Shown here in pieces: positions 17,026 to 27,138 of a stretch of 64,000 nucleotides of DNA. Position numbers and translations under genes: made by a program. This DNA comes from an uncultured Pseudomonadota bacterium (GTDB lineage: Bacteria > Pseudomonadota > Gammaproteobacteria > Steroidobacterales > Steroidobacteraceae). Numbering within the stretch: the stretch's first letter is position 1; the number at the start of each line of letters is the position of its first letter. The notes below the pieces were generated by a model. That model saw only the letters and a list, made by a program, of their open reading frames with translations. It did no database searches and had not been told where the DNA came from. The stretch covers positions 1-64,000 of the forward strand of contig CAIUGU010000176.1 in assembly GCA_903898785.1 (NCBI GenBank). The letters run 5' to 3'.

Positions 17026-17526
17026 ATGAGTCGCTATCGTCCGCCGACCGTGCGTGGTTCAAAGTTCATCACCCCCGACGGAGCGCGGGTGCTCAAGGAG
17101 GAACTCGATTTCCTGTGGCGGGAGAAGCGGCCCGAGGTGACGCGCGCGGTTTCCGAAGCGGCCGCACAAGGCGACCGCTCGGAGAACGCGGAATACATCT
17201 ACGGCAAGAAGCAGCTCAGGGAAATCGACCGCCGGGTGCGGTTCCTCAGGCAGCGGCTCGACGGCATGGTGGTGGTGGACAAGCCGCCGTCGGATCCTGC
17301 ACGCGTGTACTTCGGCGCATGGGTGACGGTCGAGGACGACGCCGGCGACGTGACCGACTATCGGCTGGTGGGGCCCGACGAGTTCGACCTGCCGAAGGGA
17401 CTCATCAGCATGGACTCGCCGCTCGGCAAGGCGCTGATGCGCAAGGCCGTGGACGATGAGTTCAGCATCGAGCTGCCCGCCGGAAGGAAGACGTTTACCG
17501 TCGTGAAGATCTGGTACGCCGAGTGA
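17026..17526 (+). CDS. greB: Transcription elongation factor GreB
   Basis: GreB rescues backtracked RNA polymerase by stimulating transcript cleavage through the secondary channel. At 166 residues it is close to E. coli GreB (158). The N-terminal coiled coil (about 15-90) carries the tip acidic pair in the DRSENAEY segment and the GreB-type KKQLREIDRRVRFLRQRL stretch; the C-terminal FKBP-like domain includes VYFGAWVTVEDDAG...YRLVGPDEFD...ISMDSPLGKALM. The ATG at 17026 has AGGG immediately upstream. It converges with homospermidine synthase; a palindrome fills the gap. Confidence 0.95.
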   Translation: MSRYRPPTVRGSKFITPDGARVLKEELDFLWREKRPEVTRAVSEAAAQGDRSENAEYIYGKKQLREIDRRVRFLRQRLDGMVVVDKPPSDPARVYFGAWVTVEDDAGDVTDYRLVGPDEFDLPKGLISMDSPLGKALMRKAVDDEFSIELPAGRKTFTVVKIWYAE

Positions 17527-17528
17527 GT

Positions 17529-17633
17529 GGCGACGAGCAACGAGCGACTAGCCATTGGCAGGAAGGGGGGTCGCTCCTTCCGCTTTGCTCCTTGCCCAGG
17601 CGCTAATCGCCAATCGCTGGTCGCTCGTCGCTA
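17529..17633. repeat. Long imperfect palindrome between greB and hss (possible bidirectional terminator or repeat unit)
   Basis: Arms 17540-17559 and 17609-17628 match in 18 of 20 positions (one of the two differences is a G-U wobble). An inner GGAAGG...CCTTCC pair (17561-17582) extends the fold. The sequence style (CGACGAGC.ACGAGCGACTAGC.ATTGGC) resembles short interspersed palindromic repeats of Xanthomonadales-like genomes. No second copy was seen in this window. It sits exactly between two convergent stop codons. Confidence 0.6.
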
Positions 17634-19049
17634 GACGACGCGGATATTCTTGAACTGCCACGGATCCGTGAGGTCGAGGTCTTCCTCGAACAGGCGGCCC
17701 CGCTCGACCAGCGGGTGCCAGTCCGTATACGCCCCCACGACAGGCCCGAGGTACGGCGTGCAGATCTCGAGGATGCGCCGGTAATCCATCTCATCCGGCT
17801 CTACGACGCCCGCATTCGGATTCTCGATTGCCCACACGAGCCCGGCCAGTACCGACACGCACACCTGCAACGACGTCGCGCTGTTGTAAGGGGCGAGCTT
17901 GCGCGCCTCGTGGATCGACAGCTGCGAGCCGTACCAGTACGCGTTCTTCTTGTGGCCGGCGAGCAGCACGCCGAGCTCGTCGATGCCGTCGACGATCTCG
18001 GTGTTCATGATTCGCTTGTGATCCTGCACCTTCCAGTTGCGCCCGGCGAACTCGTGCACCGACAGCACGGCCGCATCGCAGGGATGGTAGGCGTAATGGG
18101 CCGTGGGCCGGTACGTCACCTTGTCGCCGTCGCGGACCGTGAGGTAGTCGGAAATGGAGATGGCTTCGCTATGCGTGATCAGGAAGCCATGGAACATGCC
18201 GGCCCGCGGCGTCCACGTGCGCACGCGGGTGCCGGCACCGGGCTGCAGCAGGTAGATCGCGCTCTGCCGGCCGAACTCGTGGCGCTTGCCGTCGCGCGGC
18301 CAGTTCTTCTCGTGCGTGCCCCAGCCCAGTTCGGCGGGCTGCGCGCCCTCGCCGACGAAACCGTCGACCGACCACGTATTGACGAACTCGTTCAGCCGCT
18401 TCGGCACGTTCGAGACCTGCGTGTCGCGCTCGGCAATGTGGATGACCTTCACGCCAAGCTGCTGCGCAAGCGCGGCCCACGCCTGCCGCGTGGCGGGGGC
18501 ACCGGCATCGACGCCCGTATCAGCCGCGAGGTTGAGCAGCGCCTGCTTCACGAGATGCGAGACGAGGCCGGGGTTGGCGCCATGAGTGAGCACCGCCGTC
18601 GGCCCGCGCGGGAACTGCTCCCGGAGCGCGAGCGCCTCCTCGCGCAAGGCGTAGTTCGACCGCTTCGACGGCGGGACCGTCGGGTCCGTGTAGCCACCCG
18701 GCCAGGGCTCGATGCAGGTATCGAGATACAGCGCGCCCTTCTCGGCGCAGAGCTTGATCAGCGCGATGCTGGAGACGTCCACCGACAGGTTCAGCAGGAA
18801 ATCGCCGCGGCCGACGAACGGATCGAGCACGCGCTTGTAGTTGTCGCGCGTGATCGGCTGCTTGATGAAGCGCACGCCGAACTCGGCGGCCTCGGCGCCG
18901 CCTGCGTCCTCGGCCGTCATGATCGTGATGCGATCGGCCGCGATCCCGACATGACGCAGGATCAGAGGCAGGACTCCCTGGCCGATGCTGCCGAACCCGA
19001 CGATCAGGAGCCGGCCCGGGAAATCCACGTGGACGCGATGCTGGGGCAT
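17631..19049 (-). CDS. hss: Homospermidine synthase
   Basis: A 472-residue NAD-dependent enzyme making sym-homospermidine from putrescine (or putrescine plus spermidine) in the cytosol; family length is about 470-480. The Rossmann motif G-F-G-S-I-G is at 18-23. Family signature stretches are ALYLDTCIEPW.G, SNYALREEALALR, LTHGANPGLVSHLVKQALL, IHIAERDTQ, FVNTWSVDGF, PAELGWGTHEKNWP, YHPCDAAVLS, GVLLAGHKKNAYWYGSQLSI, LVWAIENPNAGVVE and a terminal WQFKNI. Speciation from saccharopine dehydrogenase-like relatives is clear from these. It stands alone, but speA lies 1.8 kb away on the other strand, pointing to a polyamine route based on arginine decarboxylase. Confidence 0.94.
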   Translation of the reverse strand: MPQHRVHVDFPGRLLIVGFGSIGQGVLPLILRHVGIAADRITIMTAEDAGGAEAAEFGVRFIKQPITRDNYKRVLDPFVGRGDFLLNLSVDVSSIALIKLCAEKGALYLDTCIEPWPGGYTDPTVPPSKRSNYALREEALALREQFPRGPTAVLTHGANPGLVSHLVKQALLNLAADTGVDAGAPATRQAWAALAQQLGVKVIHIAERDTQVSNVPKRLNEFVNTWSVDGFVGEGAQPAELGWGTHEKNWPRDGKRHEFGRQSAIYLLQPGAGTRVRTWTPRAGMFHGFLITHSEAISISDYLTVRDGDKVTYRPTAHYAYHPCDAAVLSVHEFAGRNWKVQDHKRIMNTEIVDGIDELGVLLAGHKKNAYWYGSQLSIHEARKLAPYNSATSLQVCVSVLAGLVWAIENPNAGVVEPDEMDYRRILEICTPYLGPVVGAYTDWHPLVERGRLFEEDLDLTDPWQFKNIRVV

Positions 19050-19207
19050 TATTTAACGACCTGCCGAACCTTGGGGAACGAGAAAACGGAAAAGGAAGTG
19101 TACTGATTTTTGCCGCCATGGCGACCCCGGCACGGCGGCCGCGCAGCCGCTGCGGCGCGCCTGCTCCCGACCGCGCCCGGAACGCCGGCAATGCAGCGGC
19201 GCGGGCG

Positions 19208-19897
19208 TTACTCCGGCGCCAGCGACTCGCGCCAGTGCGGAGGGAAAGTGCGCTCGTAGCCGGGCAGTGCCTCGACGCGGCGCATCCAGGCGGCCAGAGC
19301 CGGATAGTGGGTTTCGAGCGGCAGGAACCGCGCCTTGAGCTCCTGCGCCTCCCGCCGCTCGAGCGCGCGGAGGAGCAGCTGGATTCCCGGATAGACGACG
19401 AGATCGGCCGCGGACAGCGACTCGCCGACCAGCCACGCGGACTGCGCCAGGCGGTTCTCGATGGTTCGCGCCTCGCTGGCCACGACCTGCATGGCCTTCG
19501 CGATGTCGTCAAGCTTGCCTTCGAGGCCCTGGAAGAAGATCGCCGCGATGATCCGGGTGATGTGTTCCTCGACGTACACCTGGTACTCGCAGATCACGCG
19601 CATCACGGTACCGGCTTCCTCGGCGCTGCGGCCGAACAGCGGCGGCTCGGGATACTTGCGGTCGAGATACGTCAGGATCGCGAGCGACTCGAAGCAGACA
19701 TAAGCGCTGTCTCCCTGGCCGTCCTTGAGGACGGGGACCCGGCCGCGCGGATTCATCTTCAGCATCTGCGCCGACTTGTGCTCCTGCTTGGAGAACTGCA
19801 GCAGGTGCGACGTGTACGGCAGCTTCTTGTATTCGAGCGCGAGCAGCACCCGCCACGAGTACGGACTGCCGCTGCCCCAGTAAAGATCAATTGCCAT
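19208..19897 (-). CDS. Glutathione S-transferase family protein
   Basis: A 229-residue GST. The N-terminal thioredoxin-fold domain (1-82) has the catalytic-Ser region GSGSPYSWRVLLALE and the cis-Pro glutathione-binding motif RVPVL followed by FESLAILTYLDRKYP. The C-terminal all-helical domain (about 90-225) contains the N-capping SLSAADLVVYPGI motif. It is cytosolic. The substrate is unknown. The ATG at 19897 gives the canonical start; longer frames would overlap the divergent sulfurtransferase promoter. Only a short spacer separates it from sseA on the other strand. Confidence 0.9.
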   Translation of the reverse strand: MAIDLYWGSGSPYSWRVLLALEYKKLPYTSHLLQFSKQEHKSAQMLKMNPRGRVPVLKDGQGDSAYVCFESLAILTYLDRKYPEPPLFGRSAEEAGTVMRVICEYQVYVEEHITRIIAAIFFQGLEGKLDDIAKAMQVVASEARTIENRLAQSAWLVGESLSAADLVVYPGIQLLLRALERREAQELKARFLPLETHYPALAAWMRRVEALPGYERTFPPHWRESLAPE

Positions 19898-19914
19898 GGC
19901 CCATTGTCTCACGC

Positions 19915-19923
19915 TGGTAGAAT
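19915..19923 (+). promoter_or_regulatory. Candidate extended -10 promoter of sseA-speA
   Basis: TGGTAGAAT (TGnTAGAAT pattern) lies about 100 bases before the sulfurtransferase ATG. No good -35 was found at normal spacing, which is acceptable for an extended -10 element. It predicts a leader of about 90 bases. Confidence 0.4.
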
Positions 19924-20022
19924 CGCGGACGACAATTCTATCCGCGCTTCTCAAGCAGACAGCAGGGCAGTAGTCTCGCAGGCAGTCCGCCCCCGAAATC
20001 CGTCGCCAAACACCGTCATCCC

Positions 20023-20882
20023 ATGCATACCACGTTGATCTCCGCCGCTGAACTGGCCCGTCACCTCGACGATCCCAAGTGGGTCGTCGTGGATTGCCGC
20101 TTCGATCTCGCGCGCCCGGCCAGCGGCCGCGAGGCTTATGCGGCCGGGCATATCCCGGGTGCACGCTATGCGCATCTCGATGACGACCTGTCAGCGAAGA
20201 TCACGCCGCAGACCGGACGGCACCCGCTTCCCGATGCGCGTGCGATGGCCGCGACGCTCGGGAGTCTCGGCATCGACAACGAAACCCAGGTCGTGGCCTA
20301 CGACGCAGGCAACGGCGCCTATGCGTCGCGGTTGTGGTGGCTGATGCGGTGGCTGGGCTCCGAGCGCATCGCTGTCCTCGATGGCGGATTCAAGGCGTGG
20401 ACGGACGCCGGCCTGCCCGTGACATCCGCATTGCCGACCGTCATGGCCACCCGGTTCGACGCGAAGCCCCGCGACACGATGCTGCTGGACGCGGCGGGCG
20501 TGGGCCAGGCAGCCGCAGATCCGGCATGGCGAGTGCTCGATGCGCGCGGGCCGGAACGCTATGCCGGCGCGGTCGAACCGCTCGATACGAAGGCAGGCCA
20601 TGTTCCCGGCGCACACAACTACCCGTTCACGAACAATCTCGGGCCTGACGGCCGCTTCCTGCCGGCCGCACAGCTCAAGTCCCAGCTGCAGCAGTCCCTG
20701 GGCACGGTGCCTGCGGAACGCGCGATCATGATGTGCGGCTCCGGCGTCACGGCCTGCCACAACCTGCTGGCGCTGGAAGTCGCAGGGCTCACGGGAGCGC
20801 GGCTGTACGCCGGTTCCTGGAGCGAATGGATCCGCGATCCCGCCCGCCCGATCGCGCTCGGCCCGACGCCCCGAGAGTCCCG

Positions 20883-20886
<4 letters not shown>
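20023..20886 (+). CDS. sseA: 3-mercaptopyruvate/thiosulfate sulfurtransferase (two-domain rhodanese)
   Basis: A 287-residue tandem rhodanese: the N-terminal structural domain (about 5-130) has VVVDCRFDLARP...GREAYAAGHIPGARYAHLDDDLS, and the C-terminal catalytic domain (about 155-280) carries the active loop C-G-S-G-V-T-A (238-244, Cys238). CGSG[VT] loops are typical of mercaptopyruvate sulfurtransferases, which move sulfane sulfur to thiol acceptors or cyanide. No signal peptide. The TGA overlaps the ATG of speA by four bases (ATGA), so the two are translationally coupled. That link has no textbook explanation. Confidence 0.9.
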
Positions 20887-22823
<1,937 letters not shown>

Positions 22824-22893
22824 CGCTCCGCGGCATCCCGGCAGGCGGAGGCCGAAGTCGATCGGATCCGTGTTTTGCCGCTGCGGCAGCCGA

Positions 22894-22922
22894 TTGCAAG
22901 CCAAAAAACGCTGACGTAGTAT
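22894..22922 (+). promoter_or_regulatory. Candidate sigma-70 promoter of the RRM gene
   Basis: TTGCAA at 22894-22899, a 17-base spacer and TAGTAT at 22917-22922, about 34 bases before the RRM ATG. Each hexamer matches consensus at 4 of 6 positions. Confidence 0.5.
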
Positions 22923-22955
22923 CGGCCGCGGTTCGCTCACAAGGTGTTTGAATCG

Positions 22956-23231
22956 ATGACGACGATCTACGTTGGAAACCTCCCCTTCAGCGCGACCGAG
23001 GCCGATGTCCGCGCGCTGTTCGAGAAGCACGGTGCAGTCCAGTCGGTGAAGCTGGTGAATGATCGCGAGACGGGCCGCCCCCGCGGCTTCGGTTTCGTGG
23101 ACATGTCGCCGAGCGACGCACAAACCGCCATCCAGCACATGAATGGCTTCGACATGGGTGGCCGGCCGCTGCGCGTCAACGAGGCGCGTGAGCGGGAAGC
23201 CCGCCCGCCTCGCCAGGGCGGCAGCTGGTAA
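22956..23231 (+). CDS. Single-RRM RNA-binding protein
   Basis: A 91-residue protein made of one RNA recognition motif with RNP2 (IYVGNL, 4-9) and RNP1 (RGFGFVDM, 43-50), plus a short basic tail (EREARPPRQGGSW). Bacterial RRM proteins of this type bind single-stranded RNA and are often cold- or stress-induced. The ATG at 22956 is chosen because the RRM starts right there; an upstream GTG at 22944 adds only four residues. A close paralogue with a longer glycine tail is encoded at 25100-25435; the two share the motif-bearing core almost residue for residue. Confidence 0.92.
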   Translation: MTTIYVGNLPFSATEADVRALFEKHGAVQSVKLVNDRETGRPRGFGFVDMSPSDAQTAIQHMNGFDMGGRPLRVNEAREREARPPRQGGSW

Positions 23232-23402
23232 CAGCCGGCTGCGCGTTCCCCGCCCCTGCATCGGATGGGGGGGGCGTCCTCGATTCCCCGGCTGTCGGGC
23301 CGGTGTAGTTCATCGCAGTTCGCCTGGCCGATACATTGCCCTGCGAGGCCGCGGTTCGCCTGCCCACCTCGTTCCCTCCACCCCCACTGGCTCGTCAGCA
23401 TC

Positions 23403-23819
23403 ATGGAAAGATTCACTGCTTCGGGCTTCCTGCTGCGCTGGCTCTTCGCACTGGCGCTCGTCCTGCTGACATTCAATCCGGCGGGCTACTCGTATTACCA
23501 CTGGCTGGCGGCGGGCCTGCCCAAGGTCACGCCCGCGGTCGCCGTCTGCGGACTGTTGCTGCTGGTCGGCTGGATCGTCTTCATCGGTGCCACGCTGCGA
23601 TCGATCGGCAGCATCGGCATTCTGCTGGCGGCTGCGCTTTTCGCCGCGCTGCTCTGGCTGCTCGTCTCCCAAGGCTGGCTTGATCTGCGCAATACACGCG
23701 CTCTGGTCTGGATCGCGCTGGTCGTTCTGTCCCTGATCCTGGCCGTGGGGATGTCGTGGTCGCACGTGAATCGCCGCCTGACCGGACAGACCGATGTCGA
23801 TCCCGTGGATGGACGCTGA
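23403..23819 (+). CDS. DUF6524-like four-helix inner-membrane protein
   Basis: A 138-residue integral membrane protein with four predicted helices (about 10-30, 43-62, 66-92, 100-120). It begins MERFTASGFLLRWLFALALVLLTFNPAGYSYYHW, which matches the opening of the DUF6524 family from memory. The C-terminus is polar (WSHVNRRLTGQTDVD). The function is unknown. It lies 51 bases before the NUDIX gene in the same direction. Confidence 0.75.
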   Translation: MERFTASGFLLRWLFALALVLLTFNPAGYSYYHWLAAGLPKVTPAVAVCGLLLLVGWIVFIGATLRSIGSIGILLAAALFAALLWLLVSQGWLDLRNTRALVWIALVVLSLILAVGMSWSHVNRRLTGQTDVDPVDGR

Positions 23820-23870
23820 GGGGAGCACGGCAGGTACCACGGCCCCCGCGTCACGTACGCAGGGCACGTC

Positions 23871-24395
23871 ATGATCGAGTCGTCGCAAACAATGTTCCGG
23901 GGACGCATCCTGGAAGTGAACGTGGAGCGGGTGCAGCTCCCGAACGGACGCACCGCTACCCTTGAGATTGCGCATCATCCGGGCGGCGCTGCGATCATCG
24001 CGCTCGACAGCAACGGTCGGGTCTGCCTGCTGAGGCAGTATCGGCACGCCGCGCAAGGTTGGGTCTGGGAATTGCCGGCCGGCAAAATCGATGACCGCGA
24101 ACCACCCATCGTCACTGCGCGGCGCGAACTCGCCGAGGAGGCCGGCATGAGCGCCGGCAAGTGGTTGTCGCTGGGCGGCATCCTCAGTTCCCCGGGGGTA
24201 TTCACGGAGGTCGTGCACCTGTACCTCGCCACGAACCTGACCCCGGTCCCTGCGGCCCCGGAAGAACACGAGGTATTTGCGGTGACGTGGGTTGCCTGGC
24301 AGCGGGCCGTCCAGATGGCGGAGTGCGGGGTGATCACCGACGGCAAGAGTGTTTCGGGCCTGTTGCGCAGCCTGCGACACCTGGGGCGGCTTTAG
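23871..24395 (+). CDS. NUDIX hydrolase, ADP-ribose pyrophosphatase-like
   Basis: A 174-residue NUDIX enzyme. The full NUDIX box GX5EX7REUXEEXGU is at 71-93 (G71, E77, R85 E86, E89 E90, G92), giving the Mg-binding catalytic helix. The upstream VCLLRQYRHAAQGWVWELPAG and downstream SLGGILSSPGVFTEVVHLYLA are typical of the ADP-ribose/NudF-type branch, which cleaves nucleoside-diphosphate sugars to AMP and sugar phosphate. It is cytosolic; the exact substrate is not determined. Confidence 0.9.
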   Translation: MIESSQTMFRGRILEVNVERVQLPNGRTATLEIAHHPGGAAIIALDSNGRVCLLRQYRHAAQGWVWELPAGKIDDREPPIVTARRELAEEAGMSAGKWLSLGGILSSPGVFTEVVHLYLATNLTPVPAAPEEHEVFAVTWVAWQRAVQMAECGVITDGKSVSGLLRSLRHLGRL

Positions 24396-24578
24396 GCTAT
24401 TCGGCCCCGATCGGCGTGGCTATTTCCATTTTTTATCAATGAGTTAGAGAATCACACTCAGCCGCAACCTCGGCCGAAAGGTGACGCGTCCCACAAGTTT
24501 CACCTGCCGCCCGAATTCGGTGCAGGAAATCTGGTCTCCTAGCGGTGTGGCGTAGAACGTGGATCAACCGAGAGTGCC

Positions 24579-24944
24579 GTGGTCGATACAGTTGAAACTC
24601 CACTCCTGGACGAACGGCAGCTTGCGAGGCTCAAGACCGGAAACCAGGACAATGTCGCCTTCGACGAGCTCGGCAATGCCGTCTGGCAGTTTGCCCCGCA
24701 TGGCGACAGCGATCGCGACGCATATTCGAGTCACGAGCGCGCACTAGAACATCCGTCTCTCGCAATCGTGGACGATGCCCCCCCCGATTCCTCGACCATC
24801 CGTGCGAACGCGACCGGTTTACGCACGGGCTATAACCCGTACGACAGCGGCCAGCTGGCCGGCAAGGTCGCCCGCAAGCCCCGCGACATGCGCGAACTCT
24901 CCAAGTGGATTGAACTCAGGAAGAAGCTCGGCGCCGGCAAGTGA
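24579..24944 (+). CDS. Conserved-looking hypothetical protein (121 residues)
   Basis: The start is a GTG at 24579 (residues VVDTVETPLLDERQLARLKTG). It is an acidic N-terminal half, a Ser/Asp-rich middle and a basic C-terminal helix (ARKPRDMRELSKWIELRKKLGAGK), with a YNPYDSGQL motif near residue 86. No signal peptide or membrane helix. The lack of frame breaks and the ordered charge pattern support a real gene; no family was recognised with certainty. The hairpin at 25040-25071 downstream could terminate it. Confidence 0.65.
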   Translation: MVDTVETPLLDERQLARLKTGNQDNVAFDELGNAVWQFAPHGDSDRDAYSSHERALEHPSLAIVDDAPPDSSTIRANATGLRTGYNPYDSGQLAGKVARKPRDMRELSKWIELRKKLGAGK

Positions 24945-25039
24945 GCGGGTAGCGCAGCCTGCGGCTGCGCATCCGATACTGCGATTCCCGCCTGGCGTGG
25001 CCGCGTAACCGGTCGCGCATTCTCCACCCCGGAAATGAA

Positions 25040-25071
25040 AAGCCCCGCGGCGCTTGCGCTCCGCGGGGCTT
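25040..25071. terminator. Terminator hairpin between convergent genes, mainly for the minus-strand RRM gene
   Basis: A perfect 11-bp stem (25040-25050 with 25061-25071, 10-base loop). On the minus strand it is followed by TTTTCATTT, 29 bases past the glycine-rich RRM stop. On the plus strand the tail is weaker, but it may still stop the 24579 gene. Confidence 0.8.
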
Positions 25072-25099
25072 CAAGCTTCACAGCTTCAGGGCTGGTGTA

Positions 25100-25435
25100 T
25101 TACCAGCGGCCGCCGCCGCCGCCGCCACCACCACCACCGCCGCCGCCAGAACGGGGACCACGGCCACCGCCGCCGCCGCCACCACCACCGCCCGTGCGCT
25201 CCTGCGCTTCATTGACGCGGAGAGGGCGACCGCCCATGTCCTTGCCATTGAGCGCCTGGATGGCGCGCGCTGCGTCAGCGCGGGGCATTTCCACGAAGCC
25301 GAAGCCGCGGGGGCGGCCGGTGTCGCGGTCATTGATCAGGGCAACGGAGTCAACCGTGCCGTGCGCCTCGAACAGCGCGCGGACTTCTGCATCATTCGCC
25401 GAGAACGGCAAGTTACCAACGTAGATTTTAGTCAT
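25100..25435 (-). CDS. Glycine-rich single-RRM RNA-binding protein
   Basis: A 111-residue protein: RRM at 1-80 with RNP2 (IYVGNL, 4-9) and RNP1 (RGFGFVEM, 43-50), then a tail of almost pure Gly with a few Arg/Pro/Ser ending GRW. Glycine-rich RRM proteins bind RNA and can act as RNA chaperones, often cold-induced. It is a paralogue of the 22956 gene. The gene has its own terminator downstream and an unusual hairpin-plus-T-run in its leader (25454-25500), which suggests control by premature termination or autoregulation. Confidence 0.92.
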   Translation of the reverse strand: MTKIYVGNLPFSANDAEVRALFEAHGTVDSVALINDRDTGRPRGFGFVEMPRADAARAIQALNGKDMGGRPLRVNEAQERTGGGGGGGGGGRGPRSGGGGGGGGGGGGGRW

Positions 25436-25799
25436 GACAATACGATCTCTCTGAAAAAGCCTCGAGTTCGATTCCCCCAAAGGATCGACAACAGCGAGGC
25501 CTGGTTCACAATCGGGCTCCGCCCGCAGAGCGACCGTGTCTTCAACAAGACTCGCGGCGCCCCGAGGTGCGGCCCCAGGCCTACGTTCGCGGTCTCGTCG
25601 GATTTTTCAGGAGTTGGCCCGATACATTGGGTCTTGCGACCCGGCTGGCCAGACCAGAGAAACAACGGCAAAGGCAACGAACGGCAGCAGGTTACGCCAA
25701 AGAAATAGCCAAAGCAATTCAAGGGCAGGCGCGAATTGGCGCCAGAATGCGGGAAAAATGGCCTGTTTTTGCCCCTGCCGAGACAGCCGGAGCCCGCCC
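25436..25799. other. 364-base intergenic leader region of the glycine-rich RRM gene
   Basis: It lies between metZ (ends 25800) and the RRM start, both on the minus strand. It contains the leader hairpin at 25454-25500 and an upstream AT-poor segment with no convincing open frame. The length fits a long regulated 5' leader plus promoter. No metZ terminator was recognised. Confidence 0.5.
25454..25500 (-). promoter_or_regulatory. Leader hairpin followed by a T-run (attenuator-like)
   Basis: On the minus strand an outer stem GCCTCG (25500-25495) with CGAGGC (25464-25459) encloses an inner stem TCGAT/ATCGA (25488-25484 with 25472-25468), then TTTTT (25458-25454). It ends about 20 bases before the RRM ATG, inside the transcript leader, so it has the layout of an intrinsic attenuator rather than a normal gene terminator. 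Confidence 0.5.
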
Positions 25800-26990
25800 T
25801 CAGAATTGACGCGCCGCCGCAAGACCCCGTTCAAGGTCCGCCTTGAGGTCCCGCGGATCCTCGAGCCCGATCGACAGCCGGAGCAGTCCTTCGGTGATGC
25901 CGGCCCGCTCCCGCTCGGCGGGCGTGATGCGGGCATGCGTCGTCGTCGCCGGATGGGTCAGGGTGGTTTTGACGTCCCCGAGGTTCGCCGTGATGGACAC
26001 CATCCGGGTGGCATCCACGAACGCCCAGGCTGCCCCCTGGCCGCCTTCGACTTCGAACGCAATGATCCCGCCGAACCCGGACTGCTGCCGCTCCGCGAGG
26101 TCGTGTTGGGGATGCGAGACCAGGCCGGCGTAATGCACCCGGCGCACGCCCGGTTGCTGCTCGAGCCAGCGCGCCAGCTCCAGCGCCGCCGCCGAGTGGG
26201 CACGCATGCGCAGCTCGAGCGTTTCGAGCCCCTTCAGGAACACCCAGGCGTTGAACGGACTCATGCTCGGGCCCGCGGTCCGCAGGAAACCGAAGGCCTC
26301 CTTGCCCACCAGGTCCTTCGAGCCGACGATCGCCCCGCCGACACAGCGGCCCTGCCCGTCCAGGTACTTGGTGGCAGAGTGAATGACAAGATCCGCGCCG
26401 AGCGCGATGGGACGCTGCAGCGCCGGCGTGCAGAAGCAGTTGTCGACCGCCAGCAGCACGCCGTGCGCGTGCGCCACGCGGGCAATGCCGGCGATGTCCG
26501 CAATCACCGCGAGTGGGTTCGACGGGGTCTCGAGGAAGAACAGCTTCGTGTTCGGCTTCACGGCCCGCTCCCACGCGCCGACATCGTCGGGCCTCACGTA
26601 CGTGACCTCGACGCCGAATTTCACGAAGTAGCGATTGAACAGCGTGATGATCGAACCGAAGACGCTCTCGGAACAGACGAGATGATCACCGGCCTTGAGG
26701 AAGGCCATGCCCATCGTGAGGATCGCGGCCATGCCGGAAGATGTCGCCACACAGGACTCGCCGCCTTCCATTGCAGCAAGGCGTTCCTCGAAGCAGCGCA
26801 CCGTCGGATTCGTGAAGCGCGAGTAGATGTTGCCGGTCGCGCCTTCGGCGAAGCGGGCCGCAGCGTCGGCCGCGCTCTTGAACACGAAACTCGACGTCGT
26901 GAAGATGGGCTCGGAGTGCTCGCCCTCTTGCGTGCGGGTCTGGCCCGCGCGGATGGCCAGCGTGGCGAGGTGGAAGTCGTCTTCGGTCAT
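25800..26990 (-). CDS. metZ: O-succinylhomoserine sulfhydrylase MetZ
   Basis: A 396-residue Cys/Met-metabolism PLP enzyme that makes homocysteine directly from O-succinylhomoserine and sulfide. PLP lysine: HSATKYLDG (Lys208). Other family motifs are YSRFTNPTVRCFEERLAAMEGGE, ATSSGMAAI, FLETPSNPL and the C-terminal RLSIGLEDP. The RFTNPT/SSFVF pattern favours MetZ over cystathionine gamma-synthase. The ATG at 26990 is preferred; the longer open frame upstream runs through non-coding DNA and the divergent GST promoter. The neighbouring genes are unrelated; no metX or metA is in view. Confidence 0.93.
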   Translation of the reverse strand: MTEDDFHLATLAIRAGQTRTQEGEHSEPIFTTSSFVFKSAADAAARFAEGATGNIYSRFTNPTVRCFEERLAAMEGGESCVATSSGMAAILTMGMAFLKAGDHLVCSESVFGSIITLFNRYFVKFGVEVTYVRPDDVGAWERAVKPNTKLFFLETPSNPLAVIADIAGIARVAHAHGVLLAVDNCFCTPALQRPIALGADLVIHSATKYLDGQGRCVGGAIVGSKDLVGKEAFGFLRTAGPSMSPFNAWVFLKGLETLELRMRAHSAAALELARWLEQQPGVRRVHYAGLVSHPQHDLAERQQSGFGGIIAFEVEGGQGAAWAFVDATRMVSITANLGDVKTTLTHPATTTHARITPAERERAGITEGLLRLSIGLEDPRDLKADLERGLAAARQF

Positions 26991-27138
26991 GGTACGTCGC
27001 AAGCCTGCCGGACTGTCAGATCGTGGAATTCGGGCGCGCAGCATCGCGGCACGCGCCCACTCGTCGCGTGAAGGGTGACGACTATAGCCGAAGCTGTCGC
27101 AGGTGGCAGTGCCCGGTGATTGCGCGTAGCCTTTTCCC

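Noticed and set aside
24396-24440. Possible terminator after the NUDIX gene (CCGATCGG palindrome followed by TTTTTT)
   Set aside because: The stem is too short and separated from the T-run by about 20 bases.
25459-25480. tRNA T-arm-like sequence GTTCGATTCCC
   Set aside because: No paired T-stem, anticodon arm or acceptor stem around it; it is part of the RRM leader hairpin.
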